From the IMG/VR virus record IMGVR_UViG_3300003885_000028, positions 1 to 35,132 of that record: a stretch of DNA of 35,132 bases, one strand, 5' to 3'. The DNA comes from a virus. The notes beneath the pieces were generated by a model that saw nothing but the letters and a program-made list of their open reading frames with translations, made no database searches and was not told the DNA's origin. Positions 22,101 through 30,151 of this stretch are shown piece after piece. The translations under genes were made by a program, and so were the position numbers. Each line of letters opens with the position of its first letter. Positions within the stretch are counted from its first letter, which is position 1.

Positions 22101-22684
22101 TAAACTCTAGCTCTAATTAATGCATCGCTTACAAAGACATCTGTCTTACCTTGCAGGCCGTCTGTGGTTGCAGCAATTCCCAGTAAGGTTCCGTACTTTT
22201 GCTGCATTGAGTTCATTAGTTGTAATGACTCAGTAAGCGGTATACAAATATCCATCGCTATACGTGCAGCAAAGGCTTGAACAAAGTTAGGGGTATAACG
22301 AACAGGATCGATTTCACGAAAGATAGCTTTAACATAAATCGTTTCTTCGTCACAAAGAATGCGGTTACCCTCTCTACGCCAATCAAGTTTGTTTGCACCA
22401 TTAGCGACACTAGAGTTTGCGGTAACCTCTAAAACAGTAAGCACATCGGCAGGAATGGTGAATTGTTTTTGATAACCCCATGCAGGTGTTTCAAGCTCGG
22501 GTGTTAATGTGTAACGCTTAGTTGCAAACGTCCACGCCATCGTTTCAAGAACGGCATTAAGCGAGGGTTCATAGTTAGCCTTACAAAGTTTAGCCTCATT
22601 AATATCATCATCTATACTTATGATAAGATTTCCCGCTAACCAGCTTAACGCTAAATTACATATTGATACCTGAGACGCTGCCAT
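22100..22684 (-). CDS. Tail tubular protein A (T7 gp11-like, 194 aa)
   Basis: A 194-residue adaptor that joins the portal to the tail. The family start is clear: SQVSICNLALSWLAGNLIIS, then EAKLCKANYEPSLNAVLETM and AWTFATKRYTL, with W-x-x-A aligned to the PW-FA motif of the gp11 family. A central strand region (FTIPADVLTVLEV) and the C-terminal helix FAARIAMDICIPLTES are also typical. Length agrees with T7 gp11 (196 aa). It follows a block of small genes after the capsid gene. Confidence 0.9.
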   Translation of the reverse strand: MAASQVSICNLALSWLAGNLIISIDDDINEAKLCKANYEPSLNAVLETMAWTFATKRYTLTPELETPAWGYQKQFTIPADVLTVLEVTANSSVANGANKLDWRREGNRILCDEETIYVKAIFREIDPVRYTPNFVQAFAARIAMDICIPLTESLQLMNSMQQKYGTLLGIAATTDGLQGKTDVFVSDALIRARV

Positions 22685-22689
22685 AATGA

Positions 22690-22869
22690 CTACTTAGCAA
22701 GCTTATCTGCTAACTTATTTTTGCCTTTTACTTCTTTTTGCTTTGGCAAGAATGCTTTAACAACATCGAGTTCTATTTGAAGTGACTGACTAATATACTC
22801 AGCATCTTCACCTTGTTTGGCCATGCGTGCAATTGCGTTTCTATCTGTTGTGTTTGCACCTGCTTTCAT
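22690..22869 (-). CDS. Small HTH-like protein between capsid and tail tube genes (59 aa)
   Basis: A 59-residue gene on the minus strand starting at 22869, with AAGGAG eight bases upstream. The peptide MKAGANTTDRNAIARMAKQG is followed by EDAEYISQSLQIELDVVKAF and a Lys-rich end (KEVKGKNKLADKLAK). The core resembles a small helix-turn-helix. I recall a peptide of this kind (A-I-A-R-M-A-K-Q-G) in this position of other marine podoviruses. Its role is unknown. Confidence 0.7.
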   Translation of the reverse strand: MKAGANTTDRNAIARMAKQGEDAEYISQSLQIELDVVKAFLPKQKEVKGKNKLADKLAK

Positions 22870-22880
22870 AGTGTCACTCC

Positions 22881-23414
22881 TTAATCAGTGTGTTGTGAAA
22901 TTTTAAAATAGAAATCAAAATCTTTTGCGCCCGTATCATTATTTTTAATACGGAAATAATAAACAGTACTTGGTTTCATTATTATTCCCGAGTTATCGGT
23001 AGTCTCTATATAGTCTACTGAACCAGTTCTCCCCGCAGCACCGCGAACTTTTGCAGAAAATATTGGTACGCCTGCCACATCAATCGTGACACCCTTCTCA
23101 ACAGAAATAATCGGCAAGGTTTTATTTGTTACGCGATTGGTGTTTTCAAAAACTATGGCTGTACCACCTGAAAAGTCGCCACCTTCAAAAAACTCAACGT
23201 CAGCATCTAATGCATTTGTAACAACTCGATAAAGAAGCATCTCAATTTCAGTGTCAGATAGCTCCATAGCAATAAGGTATTCGCCACCTGCTGGTATTGA
23301 TATCTCCAACGCCGAGGCGGCCCAATAAAAGCCATTATGATTTTTAACGATTGCGCTCTGCACATAAAACAAATGTTTTATATCGTTGATTTGGTTTATT
23401 GTTCTAATGGTCAT
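22881..23414 (-). CDS. Putative capsid decoration/head-fibre-like protein (177 aa)
   Basis: A 177-residue beta-rich protein. It has LEISIPAGGEYLIAMELSD, then DVEFFEGGDFSGGTAIVFENTNR and a C-terminal YFRIKNNDTGAKDFDFYFKI. The F-E-G-x-x-x-SGGT-x-I-x-x-x-N-x-NR segment is found, from memory, in phage head-associated decoration proteins that follow the capsid gene. It has no signal peptide or membrane segment. The stop of the previous gene overlaps its start by one base. A virion-surface role is inference from the motif and position. Confidence 0.55.
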   Translation of the reverse strand: MTIRTINQINDIKHLFYVQSAIVKNHNGFYWAASALEISIPAGGEYLIAMELSDTEIEMLLYRVVTNALDADVEFFEGGDFSGGTAIVFENTNRVTNKTLPIISVEKGVTIDVAGVPIFSAKVRGAAGRTGSVDYIETTDNSGIIMKPSTVYYFRIKNNDTGAKDFDFYFKISQHTD

Positions 23415-23830
23415 TATTGAGCGCTCAATACGTCTTTCAATAACTCGTTAATGAAGTTATCGGCTGTTATATCAAGGTTTAATGATGAGGCGGGGTTGTT
23501 ATCAAACGTTCCGCTATAAGCAACAGACACATTTCCTTCGTTAGGCGTGTCAGTAGCAAGTTGCTCACTAACGACGACTTGCCCTTTACCTGCATCAATA
23601 GAGACAGTTGCTAACTTATAGGCAAGAGCTGGTTTCTTAAAGCCGTCTTCAACTAATGCTTTAACGCATTGCTCTAATGCCGAACGTATTTCAAGTTGTC
23701 GGTGTAGTGCAAGGGTTGTTCCATACATCACACAAAGATTACCTACACCCACATCAGCAAAGGTTGTAATTGTTGAGGTTGTTGTTTGAGGTTCGGCTGC
23801 GTTATATGCGCCAACGATTCCAATTGCCAT
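23414..23830 (-). CDS. Hypothetical virion-module protein (138 aa)
   Basis: A 138-residue protein, MAIGIVGAYNAAEPQTTTST onward, with a Thr-rich N-terminus, a central helix LEIRSALEQCVKALVEDGFK, and beta segments LATVSIDAGKGQVVVSEQLA. It lies between a small acidic gene and the decoration-like gene. No family recognised. It has the size and composition of a head-completion or minor capsid protein, which I can only infer from position. Confidence 0.6.
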   Translation of the reverse strand: MAIGIVGAYNAAEPQTTTSTITTFADVGVGNLCVMYGTTLALHRQLEIRSALEQCVKALVEDGFKKPALAYKLATVSIDAGKGQVVVSEQLATDTPNEGNVSVAYSGTFDNNPASSLNLDITADNFINELLKDVLSAQ

Positions 23831-23846
23831 AGCATTAACTCCTTGA

Positions 23847-24041
23847 TTAGCCGCTTAATGAGCGGTCTTGTGCTTCAACCTTTAAACAACCTTCGCTGTT
23901 AATTTTATTTTCACTACTGTCATAAGGGTTTTTATAGTTCTGCTTACTTATGACCTCTTTGCGCCGTTCTTCACGTAGCTCATGCGCTTTGTACATTATC
24001 TTATCGTCACGACTAGTCTCATCTTTCTCTTCGTCCATCAT
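23847..24041 (-). CDS. Small charged protein downstream of the capsid gene (64 aa)
   Basis: A 64-residue, very hydrophilic protein beginning MMDEEKDETSRDDKIMYKAH and continuing ELREERRKEVISKQNYKNPY. The start at 24041 is chosen because AGAGGG precedes it; the longer frame overlaps the capsid terminator hairpin. It is probably a long charged helix. It is the first gene after the terminator that follows the capsid gene. Function unknown; a small assembly factor is possible. Confidence 0.55.
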   Translation of the reverse strand: MMDEEKDETSRDDKIMYKAHELREERRKEVISKQNYKNPYDSSENKINSEGCLKVEAQDRSLSG

Positions 24042-24053
24042 GGTGGTGCCCTC

Positions 24054-24087
24054 TTTAATAAAATGGGCTAACAATTGCGTTAGCCCA
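24054..24087 (-). terminator. Terminator hairpin directly after the major capsid gene
   Basis: TGGGCTAAC (24064-24072) and GTTAGCCCA (24079-24087) form a perfect nine-pair stem with a six-base loop. On the minus strand it is followed by TTTTATT. It is 16 bases after the capsid stop. Its position matches that of the T-phi terminator after gene 10 in T7 and could set a higher capsid-to-tail expression ratio. Confidence 0.75.
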
Positions 24088-24102
24088 CCAAGATCGAGTC
24101 TT

Positions 24103-24969
24103 TTAAGTTAAAGAATCTTTAAGCTGCCAATGAACAATCTGTTCATCCTCAACTCGAACTGCACCCCACGTACCGTAGCAGTACACGCGCCATGCAAAAC
24201 TAATGCTTGGATCTTCTGCAACACGCACCGCAATATCACGGTTCATTTGCATACCAATCGCACGCTTAGTCATTGCAAAACAAGATATTTCACCTGCGTT
24301 TGGTGCAAGTAAACGGGTTGATACAATCCAATCAAAACCCATCCACGAACGAACAAAGCCGTTTGATGCAAGTGACTTGATGTTCACGTAATCGCTTGAG
24401 GTGTATTCAGTGAGTTGTTGCATTTTACGCAACTGGGTAGGGCCGATGATCATGTACTTTGTTTCTTCTGGATCGATATCGTTTTCCATGAACTTCTCAT
24501 AGACTTCGGTAACGCCATCAAAAGAAAACACGCCCGTACCATCACCGACTAGCTGGCTTGCAGGAAAAGCATTATTAACGCCCTGCCCATCAAGTGCTGT
24601 ACCTGTTGCGGCCGCGATGATCGTGTCATCTTGCGCACGCTTCATTGCCATTGCTAATGAATGAGCAATATTAGATTGTGGATCAACGAGCATTTGAATA
24701 GGATCTTCTTGCTCTACTGTGTCACCAACGTTCCACGTTTCAGCAATAGAAACTCGACGACTCCAAGATGAATCATTTTCTGGTGTCGCTTGACGTGCAG
24801 ATGTTTTTTGAATAGCAACATTAGAACCCATTCGTTCCCAGTTGTGTTTTTCAGACGAAACGCCGCGCTCGTCAACAGTCATGCGTAAACGTGCCATTCT
24901 TTGTTGTGCGAGATGTCGAACGATATTTTCAAACGTCTCGATATAGACGTTACTAATTGAAATAGCCAT
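24103..24969 (-). CDS. Major capsid protein
   Basis: A 288-residue phage capsid protein of the podoviral capsid group. Visible are an N-terminal helix that starts AISISNVYIETFENIVRH, then QKTSARQATPENDSSW, a spine-helix-like MLVDPQSNIAHSLAMAMKRA with DDTIIAAATGTALDG, and the C-terminal ISFAWRVYCYGTWGAVRVED strand pair that is typical for the last capsid strands. Position is standard: after portal and scaffold, before the tail tube genes. GGAGC lies eight to nine bases before the ATG. A 186-base non-coding leader with two hairpins precedes it and a terminator follows it, which suggests separate control. Confidence 0.9.
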   Translation of the reverse strand: MAISISNVYIETFENIVRHLAQQRMARLRMTVDERGVSSEKHNWERMGSNVAIQKTSARQATPENDSSWSRRVSIAETWNVGDTVEQEDPIQMLVDPQSNIAHSLAMAMKRAQDDTIIAAATGTALDGQGVNNAFPASQLVGDGTGVFSFDGVTEVYEKFMENDIDPEETKYMIIGPTQLRKMQQLTEYTSSDYVNIKSLASNGFVRSWMGFDWIVSTRLLAPNAGEISCFAMTKRAIGMQMNRDIAVRVAEDPSISFAWRVYCYGTWGAVRVEDEQIVHWQLKDSLT

Positions 24970-25037
24970 TTGAATAGCTCCTTAAAAAGTTATTTAAACT
25001 TTCGTCTAGAGCTACCCAACGCTATTGTCGGACTATG

Positions 25038-25097
25038 ACTGTATTAATCGACGCTAATACTGTACGTGTTCTGCTGGACAGATTAAATTTCAATCTG
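25038..25097 (-). promoter_or_regulatory. Two hairpins in the scaffold-capsid gap
   Basis: In the 186-base gap 24970-25155, CAGATT (25079-25084)/AATCTG (25092-25097) form a six-pair hairpin, and ACTGTATTA (25038-25046)/TAATACTGT (25055-25063) form eight of nine pairs with an eight-base loop. They lie in the leader of the capsid gene. mRNA processing, stabilisation or attenuation are possible; no T run follows either. Confidence 0.45.
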
Positions 25098-25155
25098 CTA
25101 TCCCAATATCTGAAATATAGTTTAAGTAAAATACAAATTCAACTTAAATTAAATT

Positions 25156-26055
25156 TTATCTCAAGTCTTCTGCATTTGTTGACATATCGGGGTTAGCCGC
25201 TTTAGTTAAATCCAACACCTTATCAACTGCTTGTTTGTGCGCTGGATCGCTTGCATCCCAATAAGCGTGCTCCCTATTGCTCAAAATATCATTCAATCGT
25301 TCTTTGGCTTCCGCTGGTGCAACCTTGTCTGAATGCTCTTTGCGTTCCTCGTTAATTAAGTTACCCGAGCCTTCTTTGCCAAACTTATCCGCAAGATTTG
25401 AAAACGCTTTAATGGCTTCCGCACCCGCCACACCAAGGTTGGGCATAACGTCAGAAAAATATTTTGATCGAATAGCTTCGGCTTTTTCCATGTTGCTATC
25501 AAACTTCATACCCCACTCATCATTTAAATCTTTCATCCCTGTTTGATGTTGGCTTAAATCAAGCTCGGCTTGTACGATTGTGGAATCCGTATAATCTTTT
25601 ATAACTCCCTCATATTGTTTTTGACTCAAGCCGTGCTTGTGTGCAATGCCTTTAAAGTTTTCTGCAAGCCCATCTTGTAAGACTATACCTTCGGGCGCTT
25701 TTAGTTCTGGCGCATTATAAGCTGCTGACTCTTTAGGTCGCCCCATCTGTTCATAAAATACATCCATCACTTCGATGTTATCAATGTCGGGCTTCTGCAT
25801 TAAGTTAGGCACTTTCTCCATTAAGCGTTGATTAAAAGCTGCCAGATCTTCTTTACTTGCATCGTCGGTAGGAATGCGAATTGATTGGCCCATCATAGAA
25901 CGCATGTTACTCATTTGACTCCAAAACGAATCTTCACTTTTAGAGTCTTGCACCTCACCCCAGTCGCGCACACCTTCAGGTAAGTTTTCACGCCACTCAT
26001 TATCCGTGCCGCCGATATCATCTTCATTACACAGTTTTTGTTTCACATGGAACAT
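25156..26055 (-). CDS. Capsid scaffolding protein
   Basis: A 299-residue hydrophilic, helical protein (WSQMSNMRSMMGQSIRIPTD, then EDLAAFNQRLMEKVPNLMQK). The IRIP segment after a Met-rich helix, AAFNQRLMEKVP, and the later EGIVLQDGLAENFKGIAHKHGLS (P-E-G-x-x-x-D, then F-K-x-x-A-H-x-x-G-L-S-x-x-Q) are characteristic of podoviral scaffold proteins. The N-terminus is acidic. It lies between portal and capsid genes, as expected. It would guide procapsid assembly and leave the head before packaging. The start overlaps the previous gene by 29 bases. Confidence 0.85.
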   Translation of the reverse strand: MFHVKQKLCNEDDIGGTDNEWRENLPEGVRDWGEVQDSKSEDSFWSQMSNMRSMMGQSIRIPTDDASKEDLAAFNQRLMEKVPNLMQKPDIDNIEVMDVFYEQMGRPKESAAYNAPELKAPEGIVLQDGLAENFKGIAHKHGLSQKQYEGVIKDYTDSTIVQAELDLSQHQTGMKDLNDEWGMKFDSNMEKAEAIRSKYFSDVMPNLGVAGAEAIKAFSNLADKFGKEGSGNLINEERKEHSDKVAPAEAKERLNDILSNREHAYWDASDPAHKQAVDKVLDLTKAANPDMSTNAEDLR

Positions 26056-26254
26056 TATCTTCTTCCTCTACAGTTAATAGAATATTGGTTGCCATCGTGC
26101 GCAAGCCGTCATTGAACGCAGTTGTATATGGATCATTAGCAACATGCGCCTGCATTGTTGAGTAGTAACGTAAATCTTCTTTAATAATGTCACCATGCGT
26201 ACCCGTCAAAGCTATACGCCATGCTTCTGTTATTTTTTTTAATTTATCACTCAT
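26027..26254 (-). CDS. Small protein between portal and scaffold genes (75 aa)
   Basis: A 75-residue protein, MSDKLKKITEAWRIALTGTH then GDIIKEDLRYYSTMQAHVAN and YTTAFNDGLRTMATNILLTV, ending in an acidic tail. The pattern of a helical basic head and the D-P-Y/T-A-F-x-D-G-x-R motif are found, from memory, in small proteins at this place in podoviral head modules. Its 3' end overlaps the scaffold start by 29 bases, and it starts two bases after the portal stop, so it is translated within the head operon. Function unknown. Confidence 0.65.
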   Translation of the reverse strand: MSDKLKKITEAWRIALTGTHGDIIKEDLRYYSTMQAHVANDPYTTAFNDGLRTMATNILLTVEEEDNVPCETKTV

Positions 26255-26256
26255 AG

Positions 26257-27891
26257 TTACCCCTCTACTGCTTTCGTTGCATTTAAGTCGGCTTGCGAAC
26301 CATCTTTCATTGCGCCTGCCAACGCTTGCGCTTGTTCCATTTGTTGCTGTTGCGCCTGCGCTTCGGCACGTTGTTCGCGTATTTCACCGACCTCTTCTTC
26401 TGAACGTAAGATCGCAACTGGAACACCAATGCGATCAGCATACATGCGCACCAACTTATCCCAGTCAATCGTATCAATAACCTCGGGTGCAACAGAGGCT
26501 ATCTGCCCTAAGTTGGCCAGCAAGCGTTCTGTACTTTGCACATCATTCATTTTTTGAACGCGCGCTAATGGCCCTAAGTATTCAATATCCATTTCAGCAT
26601 AATTTTCTATAACTGAAGGTGGCATTTCAGGAAAGCGACCTTCGCGTGCAAGAATAAAGAAACCACGCTTGATTAAAGGATCTAAACAGTCCGCTTTAAT
26701 GCGACCAACAACAGGACTAAGTACACGCTGCATAAATTCATAACGCGCATTCACTTCTGTTGCTGTCATTGCGGGTGATTCTTTTAAGACTAAGTGCTTA
26801 GTATAAAAAGCATCTTGAATAGTGTTGATAAGGTTTTCACGTGTAAGTTGTGACACATCAAAACGTGCGCCCGACTCATAAGGTTTAACCCCATTGATGT
26901 CTCTAACAACGGTGACACCACCCGAAGTTAAATCTAAATCACCAATGATGCCGCGCTGTTGAGTCAGTGTTGGTGGGTCAATCACTTTAGCGGCTGCACG
27001 TAGGGTTAATTCGACCGTTTGATTAAGTGTTGTAATATCAGCCAACACATTAATAGCGGGGCTATCACCAAACTTAGACCCCGCCGCTCTACCCCAGCGC
27101 ATAACGTAAGCGGGTATTTCATAATAACCGCTCTTCTCTTCCGTTAACTCATACGCATCTTTGGATAAAATATAACGCTCTTCATAAGGTCTTGCTTCGG
27201 GCGCAAGCTCTTCTGATACATCCGCGTCTTTATTTTCCATGCGTAACCGTATGCAATGAATAACTTCATGCGGAACAGTTGATGTTGTTGCACCTCGCGC
27301 CTGCACTTTAATGTATTCAGGTGCAGTATTAGGATACTTTTCAACAATTTGTAATGCGGTGTATTTTTTATACCGATAAATATTGATCGGCATACCGTCA
27401 AACCCTTCTTCAAAATAAATTTCTCTTGCCATTGCCGCTCTAAAGACAAAGCCACCTCTACCGTCTGACTCATGCAGTAAAACCGCAGTGCCGTAAGAAA
27501 CTAAATCTAAATAACATTCTGGTATTTCTAAATCAAAATTCGATTCATTGATCGCGTCATACAGTATGCGTTCACACTCTTCCAACCATTCGCGCGCATC
27601 ATGATCTTTATTCATTTTCTCATCACGATAACGTAAATTAAACCAGCGACCGCTTGCACTTGTTAAGTTTGAATGAATTGAACTTGCAAGTAGTCTTGCA
27701 GAAATAACAGCGGTACTATCATACAGCTCACGATGCCGCCAATTTATAGACTCTTCATAGTCGCTTTCCTTTTCAAAGAAGCGGCCACGGTTAGGCATAA
27801 CAAAATGGCTAATGATTTCCCATCGGTTATCAAGGTTTCGGCGCTCAGCCTCTAATGTGCGAAAGCGTGCGACAATTTCTTCGGGCGTCAT
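26257..27891 (-). CDS. Portal (head-to-tail connector) protein
   Basis: A 544-residue portal of the podoviral head-to-tail connector family. Diagnostic segments are RWEIISHFVMPNRGRFFEKE near the N-terminus, RELYDSTAVISARLLASSIH and HSNLTSASGRWFNLRYRDE, LDLVSYGTAVLLHESDG, and the later VIDPPTLTQQRGIIGDLDL and KESPAMTATEVNARYEFMQR. The C-terminal 40 residues are Gln/Glu/Ala-rich (EQRAEAQAQQQQMEQAQALA), probably the barrel. Length is close to T7 gp8 (536 aa). Twelve copies would form the DNA channel for packaging and hold the tail. Confidence 0.95.
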   Translation of the reverse strand: MTPEEIVARFRTLEAERRNLDNRWEIISHFVMPNRGRFFEKESDYEESINWRHRELYDSTAVISARLLASSIHSNLTSASGRWFNLRYRDEKMNKDHDAREWLEECERILYDAINESNFDLEIPECYLDLVSYGTAVLLHESDGRGGFVFRAAMAREIYFEEGFDGMPINIYRYKKYTALQIVEKYPNTAPEYIKVQARGATTSTVPHEVIHCIRLRMENKDADVSEELAPEARPYEERYILSKDAYELTEEKSGYYEIPAYVMRWGRAAGSKFGDSPAINVLADITTLNQTVELTLRAAAKVIDPPTLTQQRGIIGDLDLTSGGVTVVRDINGVKPYESGARFDVSQLTRENLINTIQDAFYTKHLVLKESPAMTATEVNARYEFMQRVLSPVVGRIKADCLDPLIKRGFFILAREGRFPEMPPSVIENYAEMDIEYLGPLARVQKMNDVQSTERLLANLGQIASVAPEVIDTIDWDKLVRMYADRIGVPVAILRSEEEVGEIREQRAEAQAQQQQMEQAQALAGAMKDGSQADLNATKAVEG

Positions 27892-27903
27892 AATAATTTA
27901 CTC

Positions 27904-29274
27904 CTATCCAATTGAGCGTTTAACTTTTGGTTTGGTTGCAAAGGGATTAAACATATCAGGCGAGTCATCAACCCAGCCTGTCGCAAGAACACGAAATGCA
28001 TCAGCACCGTGACTAGCCCAGTTGTGAGTAGGTGAATTGCGATAACGTTTCATGTTGTCATCCCATGCGCGCTCATAACCAAATAAGGCTTCAATGCCTT
28101 GGTTAGTTTCGCTGTCATGGAAAGTACATCGAGGGAGTAGTGCGCGAACGGCTTCAATACCATCTTCAATAAAGAGTTTGGGAACAACGGTAAAGTCGAG
28201 GCCCATATCAAAAGCCAGTTCTTTACGTGTTTTACCTGTTTCGTAGGAGCGCACCATTATGTCGTGCGGTGCAAGGTGTTCGAGGTAGTTATAGTTACGG
28301 GATAAAACATAACCGACATGATCGGTTAATGGTTTATTTCTTACTTCATAATATTCAATAACACGTGGCCCACCTTCGTAAGGTTGAACAAACCAAATAG
28401 CGGTCGCATCATGAATACCCAAGTCCCAACTTGTAACAACAGGACGAGTGGGATCGTAAGGATAGTGACCAATAAGACTAGGCTCACTATGGCGAAGTTG
28501 TGTAATAAGATCCGCATAGTAAGCGCCAATGTTTCCCGCATCAAACGAGTTATAAAATTCTTGTTGCACCAACTCAGAGGGCATACCGCTGGCAACTTCT
28601 TCGTCAATATCTTCTTGCGTAATTAAAGGTGTGCCATCTGCACGTTTTGACTGCGTGATATCCACTTCACTAAAATAGTAATCAGGGTTACCCGCTTCAA
28701 GTTCACGCAAGCCAACCTTATACATATCGTAACCGTGATTATGTCCACGCGGCGTATAGATAAAGATTGCCCAACCGCCGTTTTCAACTAAGATGGGTCT
28801 AAAGTAGTTATAAGCTTGTGGGTTTTGCAAAGAGTATTCTGAGAAGACGATGCCGCGTGGGTTTGTTCCCATCCATGAGTCATAAGAATCACTCCCACCC
28901 AACTGAATAGTTGAACCGTTAATCATTTCGATTAACATATCTTTTTCGTATTTCTTTTTTATTAATTGTTGCGGTATGTGGTCAATAAATTTTATACCGT
29001 CACTACCAATGCCTTGCCAGATAATTTTCTTAACTTGGGTTTGTTCGGGGGCCATGTAAAGATAGTTACCCACCTCTTCAACGGCTTTGGCTGTGATCAG
29101 ATTAATTGATGTTTTATCTTTTCCACAACGTCGATGCCATACCAAAATAAAACGTTTTGCCGCTTGCTTATTTAAACCGTACCAACTTGGAAACGCAGCT
29201 TGCCATACACCTTCTTGATATTCTCTGGGCGTGTATTGGTATGGCAGTATTATTTCATTTGCGTTTGCGTTCAC
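27904..29274 (-). CDS. terL: Terminase large subunit (packaging ATPase-nuclease)
   Basis: A 456-residue DNA-packaging motor. Walker A is WHRRCGKDKT (about 46-55), Walker B GIVFSE (about 141-146), and the C-terminal RNase H-like nuclease is marked by TSWDLGIHD with Asp284 (about 281-289) and WASHGADAFRVLA near the end. Preferred start is GTG at 29274 (reads MNANANEI), with AAGGA seven bases upstream. The 134-base leader holds the structured element at 29334-29404. It is separated from the small subunit gene by about 2.2 kb of small genes, unlike the adjacent order in most phages. Confidence 0.95.
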   Translation of the reverse strand: MNANANEIILPYQYTPREYQEGVWQAAFPSWYGLNKQAAKRFILVWHRRCGKDKTSINLITAKAVEEVGNYLYMAPEQTQVKKIIWQGIGSDGIKFIDHIPQQLIKKKYEKDMLIEMINGSTIQLGGSDSYDSWMGTNPRGIVFSEYSLQNPQAYNYFRPILVENGGWAIFIYTPRGHNHGYDMYKVGLRELEAGNPDYYFSEVDITQSKRADGTPLITQEDIDEEVASGMPSELVQQEFYNSFDAGNIGAYYADLITQLRHSEPSLIGHYPYDPTRPVVTSWDLGIHDATAIWFVQPYEGGPRVIEYYEVRNKPLTDHVGYVLSRNYNYLEHLAPHDIMVRSYETGKTRKELAFDMGLDFTVVPKLFIEDGIEAVRALLPRCTFHDSETNQGIEALFGYERAWDDNMKRYRNSPTHNWASHGADAFRVLATGWVDDSPDMFNPFATKPKVKRSIG

Positions 29275-29333
29275 AATTTATCCTTGTGTTACTTTGCAAA
29301 CGCACTACCCGCAAACGGATACGTTGTAAATTA

Positions 29334-29404
29334 TTAGGTGGCTACACCTTACCCAATAGCTAAGTGACTAAAAGCTAAAGTTCCGGTGGTAAGATGCAGC
29401 CTAA
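29334..29404 (-). ncRNA. Structured RNA element in the leader of the large terminase gene
   Basis: On the minus strand a long hairpin can be drawn by eye: TTAGG (29404-29400) with CCTAA (29338-29334), a three-base bulge CCA, CTGCATCTTACC (29399-29388) with GGTAAGGTGTAG (29353-29342) as 12 uninterrupted pairs including two G-U, and an apical TAGCT (29077 offset, 29377-29373)/AGCTA (29361-29357) stem. The two G-U pairs become A-C mismatches on the plus strand, so the transcript of the minus strand is the folded form. It ends 60 bases before the terL start. It could be an RNase III processing site, a translational control element or a packaging signal. Confidence 0.6.
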
Positions 29405-29408
29405 GCTT

Positions 29409-29729
29409 TTACTTTTTTCTATTCTTTGACTCTAGTTTTTGCGTTAAACGATTAACTTTTGCTTTATAAAATGAAATTTGTTCCTTCATTATAAGTATTA
29501 ACTCACCCTCCCTTTGCGTCTGAGCAGTAAGTTTTTTAATTACCGAGGGTGCGTTAGCGATAAACTGCGCGACATCTTCTTTTACATCATCAGGCACATC
29601 ATCATGAATAATTAAAATATAGTGGCCGCCCCACGGAGCTATGCGCCCAACTGAGGTTTCTTTAGTGTCGTGCTCGAAAGTCCAGCCGTCAAATATATCA
29701 TCTAAGCTTATATGTATATCGATTGCCAT
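29409..29729 (-). CDS. Hypothetical protein with C-terminal coiled coil (106 aa)
   Basis: A 106-residue protein with an N-terminal beta-rich half (DIHISLDDIFDGWTFEHD, GGHYILIIHDDVPDDVKED) and a helical end (ELILIMKEQISFYKAKVNRL then TQKLESKNRKK) that looks like a coiled coil. No membrane segment or motif. It is the last gene before the structured terL leader and starts three bases after the preceding stop. Function unknown. Confidence 0.65.
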   Translation of the reverse strand: MAIDIHISLDDIFDGWTFEHDTKETSVGRIAPWGGHYILIIHDDVPDDVKEDVAQFIANAPSVIKKLTAQTQREGELILIMKEQISFYKAKVNRLTQKLESKNRKK

Positions 29730-29732
29730 TTC

Positions 29733-29927
29733 TTAGAGTTCCCTTATAGCTTCTTTTATGCGAATGATTGCGGCTTCATCCATTTGCTCTTTTGTTAAAA
29801 CACCATCTTCTTCAAAGGCATTGTTTACCGCAATAATAGAAGATATTTTCGCTATTGCATTTTTACGGGCAATAGCATCACGCTTTGGTCGTTCATCAAA
29901 TTCATCTTTAAACCATCGCTTACTCAT
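29733..29927 (-). CDS. Hypothetical charged protein (64 aa)
   Basis: A 64-residue helical protein, MSKRWFKDEFDERPKRDAIA, then RKNAIAKISSIIAVNNAFEE and TKEQMDEAAIIRIKEAIREL. Rich in charged residues, with no cysteine. Its ATG overlaps the stop of the upstream gene by four bases (ATGA). Member of the run of small genes between the two terminase genes. No family recognised. Confidence 0.6.
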   Translation of the reverse strand: MSKRWFKDEFDERPKRDAIARKNAIAKISSIIAVNNAFEEDGVLTKEQMDEAAIIRIKEAIREL

Positions 29928-30151
29928 GTTTTTGTATTCGCACTAACAACTTTAATGGGTACCTTGCGGTAATGTGTCAACTGCATTATCTCGATACTTT
30001 TATTTTCACGTTCAAATTCTAAAAGTGCATCGTATGTTCTATGTGAAACGGATATTGCGCTAGGCGGTTCTTTGGATGACAACTCAAAGTAGTCAAGCAT
30101 TTGATCTACCGCATGAACAAGAGCTTGGTTCTTTTTACTCTGCACGGCCAT
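29924..30151 (-). CDS. Hypothetical alpha/beta protein (75 aa)
   Basis: A 75-residue protein, MAVQSKKNQALVHAVDQMLD, then a segment AISVSHRTYDALLEFERENK and a last strand TDYRKVPIKVV-like region (HYRKVPIKVVSANTKT). The ATG at 30151 is preferred, though a GTG nine bases earlier is possible and the ribosome site spacing is short for either. It overlaps the next gene by four bases and the previous by 17. Function unknown. Confidence 0.55.
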   Translation of the reverse strand: MAVQSKKNQALVHAVDQMLDYFELSSKEPPSAISVSHRTYDALLEFERENKSIEIMQLTHYRKVPIKVVSANTKT

